DNA of 6,905 nt from an uncultured Anaerocolumna sp. (lineage in GTDB: Bacteria; Bacillota; Clostridia; Lachnospirales; Lachnospiraceae): NCBI GenBank assembly GCA_937901695.1, contig CALDJN010000185.1:1-6905 (forward strand), written 5' to 3'. Positions 5,722 through 6,905 of the stretch are shown piece by piece. Position numbers and translations under genes: made by a program. Positions within the stretch are counted from its first letter, which is position 1; every line of letters begins with the position of its first letter. The notes beneath the pieces are model-generated. The model worked only from the letters and a program-made list of their open reading frames with translations. It made no database searches and had not been told where the DNA came from.

Positions 5722-5738
5722 AGTAAGAAAGGATGTTT
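5722..5738 (+). repeat. 17-bp direct repeat, copy 2
   Basis: This is identical to 5580-5596 and lies in the frame-interrupted region. The neighbouring TATACAGG motif appears at 5601, 5711 and 6372, and as ATTACAGG at 6011. Confidence 0.75.
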
Positions 5739-6323
5739 CTGGTAGGACAGTCAAGGATGTAAAAATAGATGGGATTATAAAGGATGATTTAGGACAGAGA
5801 TTAAGCTGGTGAAAACAGAATATCATCTTGGATAATTTATGGAAAGCAGTATAGAAACAGCAAGAGCATAGGGTAATGTGCAGATACTTGAGGTGTTAGC
5901 AGATCGGTATTATTCTGTATAGATTTAAGACAAAACCAAAGCTGGTGAAAAAAAGATTTCAACATAATAATTCTATATGGAATGCTATCGTGAAGGATCG
6001 GTTTTTAGAGATTACAGGTGACAGCATAGGCAGATAGGGGAAAGAAAAGGTTTATTAGCTTATAGAAATTATGGGGGAAAGCATGGAGTAGTGGAAAGGT
6101 GAAGAATTTAGGGGTGGAAAAGATAACTTAAAAGATGGTAAATAAGTTATTAATAACTGAATTTAAAAATTTAAGGTGTAGGTATGGTTTTTTCGGGGAG
6201 AAAGTGTGGAAAATAGGGGTTTTCAGAAAAAATAAATGGGTAGGGGTATAGGGGATATTAGGTAAATAGTAAAAAGCAGACTAAGATATCTAAAGTTTTT
6301 TTTCTTGATTGATCAGCATGGGG

Positions 6324-6420
6324 AACATGAAAAGAAGCCGTATATGGCAATACATAGTATTTAATCTGTGCTATACAGGTAGTGTTTCTTCTTATTATTA
6401 AAGCAATTTATTTTCATGTT
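6324..6420 (+). repeat. 10-bp perfect inverted repeat with 77-nt interior
   Basis: AACATGAAAA (6324-6333) and TTTTCATGTT (6411-6420) are perfect inverted copies. The interior contains the imperfect palindrome GCCGTATATGGC (6337-6348) and short GTAT/ATAC pairings. It could be a folded RNA, a protein-binding region, or the trace of a small inserted element. A T8 tract at 6296-6303 lies just upstream. Confidence 0.45.
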
Positions 6421-6484
6421 GAAAAGTGTTACAATTAGGATACTAGTTAAAAAGATTTGTCGGCAAGGATAAATGAATTTAATA

Positions 6485-6524
6485 TTGGAATCGGCAGGGA
6501 AGCATTATAATAGGTAATTGCCTA
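6485..6524 (+). promoter_or_regulatory. candidate promoter with overlapping palindromic operator for the last gene
   Basis: TTGGAA (6485-6490) is followed after 15 nt by a perfect TATAAT (6506-6511). The imperfect palindrome TAGGTAATTGCCTA (6511-6524, six of seven positions symmetric) begins at the last base of the -10 box and would cover the expected start point. This is the layout of a repressor-controlled promoter. CGGCAAGGA (6461-6469) and CGGCAGGGA (6492-6500) form a 31-bp-spaced near-repeat around the -35 box. The spacer is shorter than the ideal 17 nt. Confidence 0.4.
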
Positions 6525-6604
6525 AAATAAATAAGAATTTTGTTATTTCATCAGAAATTAGCATAGAAGATTATTATGGAGCGGAGAGGAGCAAGTAGTG
6601 CATA

Positions 6605-6905
6605 ATGGAAAGCAAAGATAAAAGAAGAGCTAATTGGTTATTGATTAAGCAGGCATGGAATTGGGAGAATAAAGCAGGAGAGTTTAATGAAGCACTTGGT
6701 GTAAATAATAATGTATATTACGATATACAAAAAGGACGGGCTATAGACAGTAGATTATTAAAGAGAGTTAGTGAGAAAACCGGAATCAGTGAAAAGATAA
6801 TTACTGGTCAAGACTTACTTTATGTAGAAGAAACGGACGAAAAAAGATGGGAAAATTACATAAGATCATTGGATCAGCTGTATGATAAAAAAAAGCATAT
6901 GTTAA
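6605..6905 (+). CDS. putative small helix-turn-helix DNA-binding protein, 3' end outside window
   Basis: An open frame of 100 codons runs from the ATG at 6605 off the window end. An in-frame TAG at 6596-6598 fixes the start; AGAGGAG (6585-6591) lies 13 nt upstream, longer than ideal. Residues about 25-70 (GEFNEALGVNNNVYYDIQKG, then a helix with LLKRVSEKTGISEKIITG) resemble an atypical Cro/C1-type arrangement of short helices, where YYDIQKGR occupies the place of the usual recognition helix and following turn. Residues 76-99 are highly charged and helical. The protein is basic and soluble. The promoter upstream carries a palindrome overlapping the transcription start, which fits an autoregulated repressor. 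The assignment to a DNA-binding fold is tentative; the coding call itself is stronger. Confidence 0.6.
   Translation, partial: MESKDKRRANWLLIKQAWNWENKAGEFNEALGVNNNVYYDIQKGRAIDSRLLKRVSEKTGISEKIITGQDLLYVEETDEKRWENYIRSLDQLYDKKKHML

Larger units (their letters stand above)
5503..6030 (+). pseudogene. probable decayed coding remnant with repeated YTGKV motif
   Basis: Three protein-like pieces occur in different frames. At 5503-5574: VEKIDIQPEPVVKKESKE..., ending in TAG. At 5580-5675: CLEYTGKVEKEFYFRAF..., ending in TAA. At 5711-5812: YTGKVRKDVSGRTVKD followed by VKIDGIIKDDLGQRL, ending in TGA. The second and third share YTGKV at DNA positions 5601 and 5711, which are 110 bp apart, not a multiple of three, so an indel would have separated the frames. 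A weaker copy, FLEITGD, is read around 6002-6022. AGTAAGAAAGGATGTTT is duplicated exactly at 5580-5596 and 5722-5738, and AAGCTGGTGAAAA at 5803-5815 and 5939-5951. I read this as the wreck of a gene with internal repeats. The parent family is not recognised; chance similarity in purine-rich DNA is the alternative. Confidence 0.33.
5266..6484 (+). other. long stretch without a convincing gene
   Basis: About 1.2 kb has stops in all frames and no frame worth calling. From 5301 to 5434 there are short hairpins (TTCTGC 5301-5306 with GCAGAA 5315-5320; TGCTTC 5414-5419 with GAAGCA 5429-5434). TGATAACA is repeated at 5486-5493 and 5497-5504, 11 bp apart. From about 5500 to 6020 short protein-like segments appear in different frames with recurring DNA motifs, suggesting a decayed gene. 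From 6061 to 6300 the strand is almost free of C. A 10-bp inverted repeat lies at 6324-6420. The + strand is purine-rich, as expected of former coding strand in a Firmicute. Confidence 0.5.

Noticed and set aside
5580..6020. CRISPR-like array
   Set aside because: The repeats are few, of different sizes and unevenly spaced, with no uniform repeat-spacer pattern and no cas genes.
6135..6251. 38-codon forward frame (MVNKLLITEFKNL...)
   Set aside because: It has no Shine-Dalgarno site, lies in the C-depleted stretch where stops are scattered, and has no recognisable features.
6278..6303. Possible terminator ending in the T8 tract
   Set aside because: Only a 5-pair, A-T-rich stem (AGACT/AGTTT) precedes the T-run, which is too weak to call.
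6324..6420. tRNA or known structured RNA between the inverted repeats
   Set aside because: No T-loop, anticodon-stem or CCA-type pattern is visible, and I recognise no known RNA class here.

Overview
The window is AT-rich, and every gene I can support lies on the + strand behind GGAGG/AAAGGA-type ribosome binding sites. This points to a low-GC Firmicute. A DUF5688-type protein, a family I know mainly from Lachnospiraceae and related Clostridia, makes gut- or rumen-type Clostridia the best guess. There is no housekeeping gene, tRNA, rRNA or CRISPR array. A small serine recombinase, several small DNA-binding proteins, unrecognised genes and a long stretch of apparently decayed sequence together suggest an accessory or mobile region (island, integrative element or plasmid).

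Layout. 1-286: intergenic leader, possibly starting with the last codons of an upstream gene. 287-685: 132-aa protein with a C-terminal Fis-type helix-turn-helix. 830-1639: 269-aa protein with an acidic, internally duplicated N-terminal half and a C-terminal winged-helix-like domain. 1660-1698: hairpin plus T-tract. 1717-2649: DUF5688-family protein, closed by a strong terminator at 2682-2715. 2984-3691: serine recombinase. 3692-4191: about 500 bases with two very small open frames that overlap by ATGA, then a leader with two mutually exclusive helices, one covering a Shine-Dalgarno site. 4192-5190: unrecognised 332-aa protein with a strong terminator at 5228-5265. 5266-6604: 1.3 kb without a convincing gene, holding decayed repeats, a strongly C-depleted stretch, a 10-bp inverted repeat and, at its end, a promoter with an overlapping palindrome. 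6605-end: start of a small putative DNA-binding protein that runs off the window.

How the parts may work together is mostly inference. The Fis-type protein, the winged-helix protein and the DUF5688 protein are consecutive and co-directional and could form one expression unit, modulated by the hairpin between the second and third genes. The recombinase has its own intergenic space and could act on sites in the flanking non-coding DNA. The last gene has the promoter-operator arrangement expected of a self-regulating repressor. I see no complete recognised defence, toxin-antitoxin or biosynthetic system. The points most worth a second look are the switch-like leader before the 332-aa gene, that gene itself, the winged-helix/DUF5688 pair, and the repeat-bearing decayed region.
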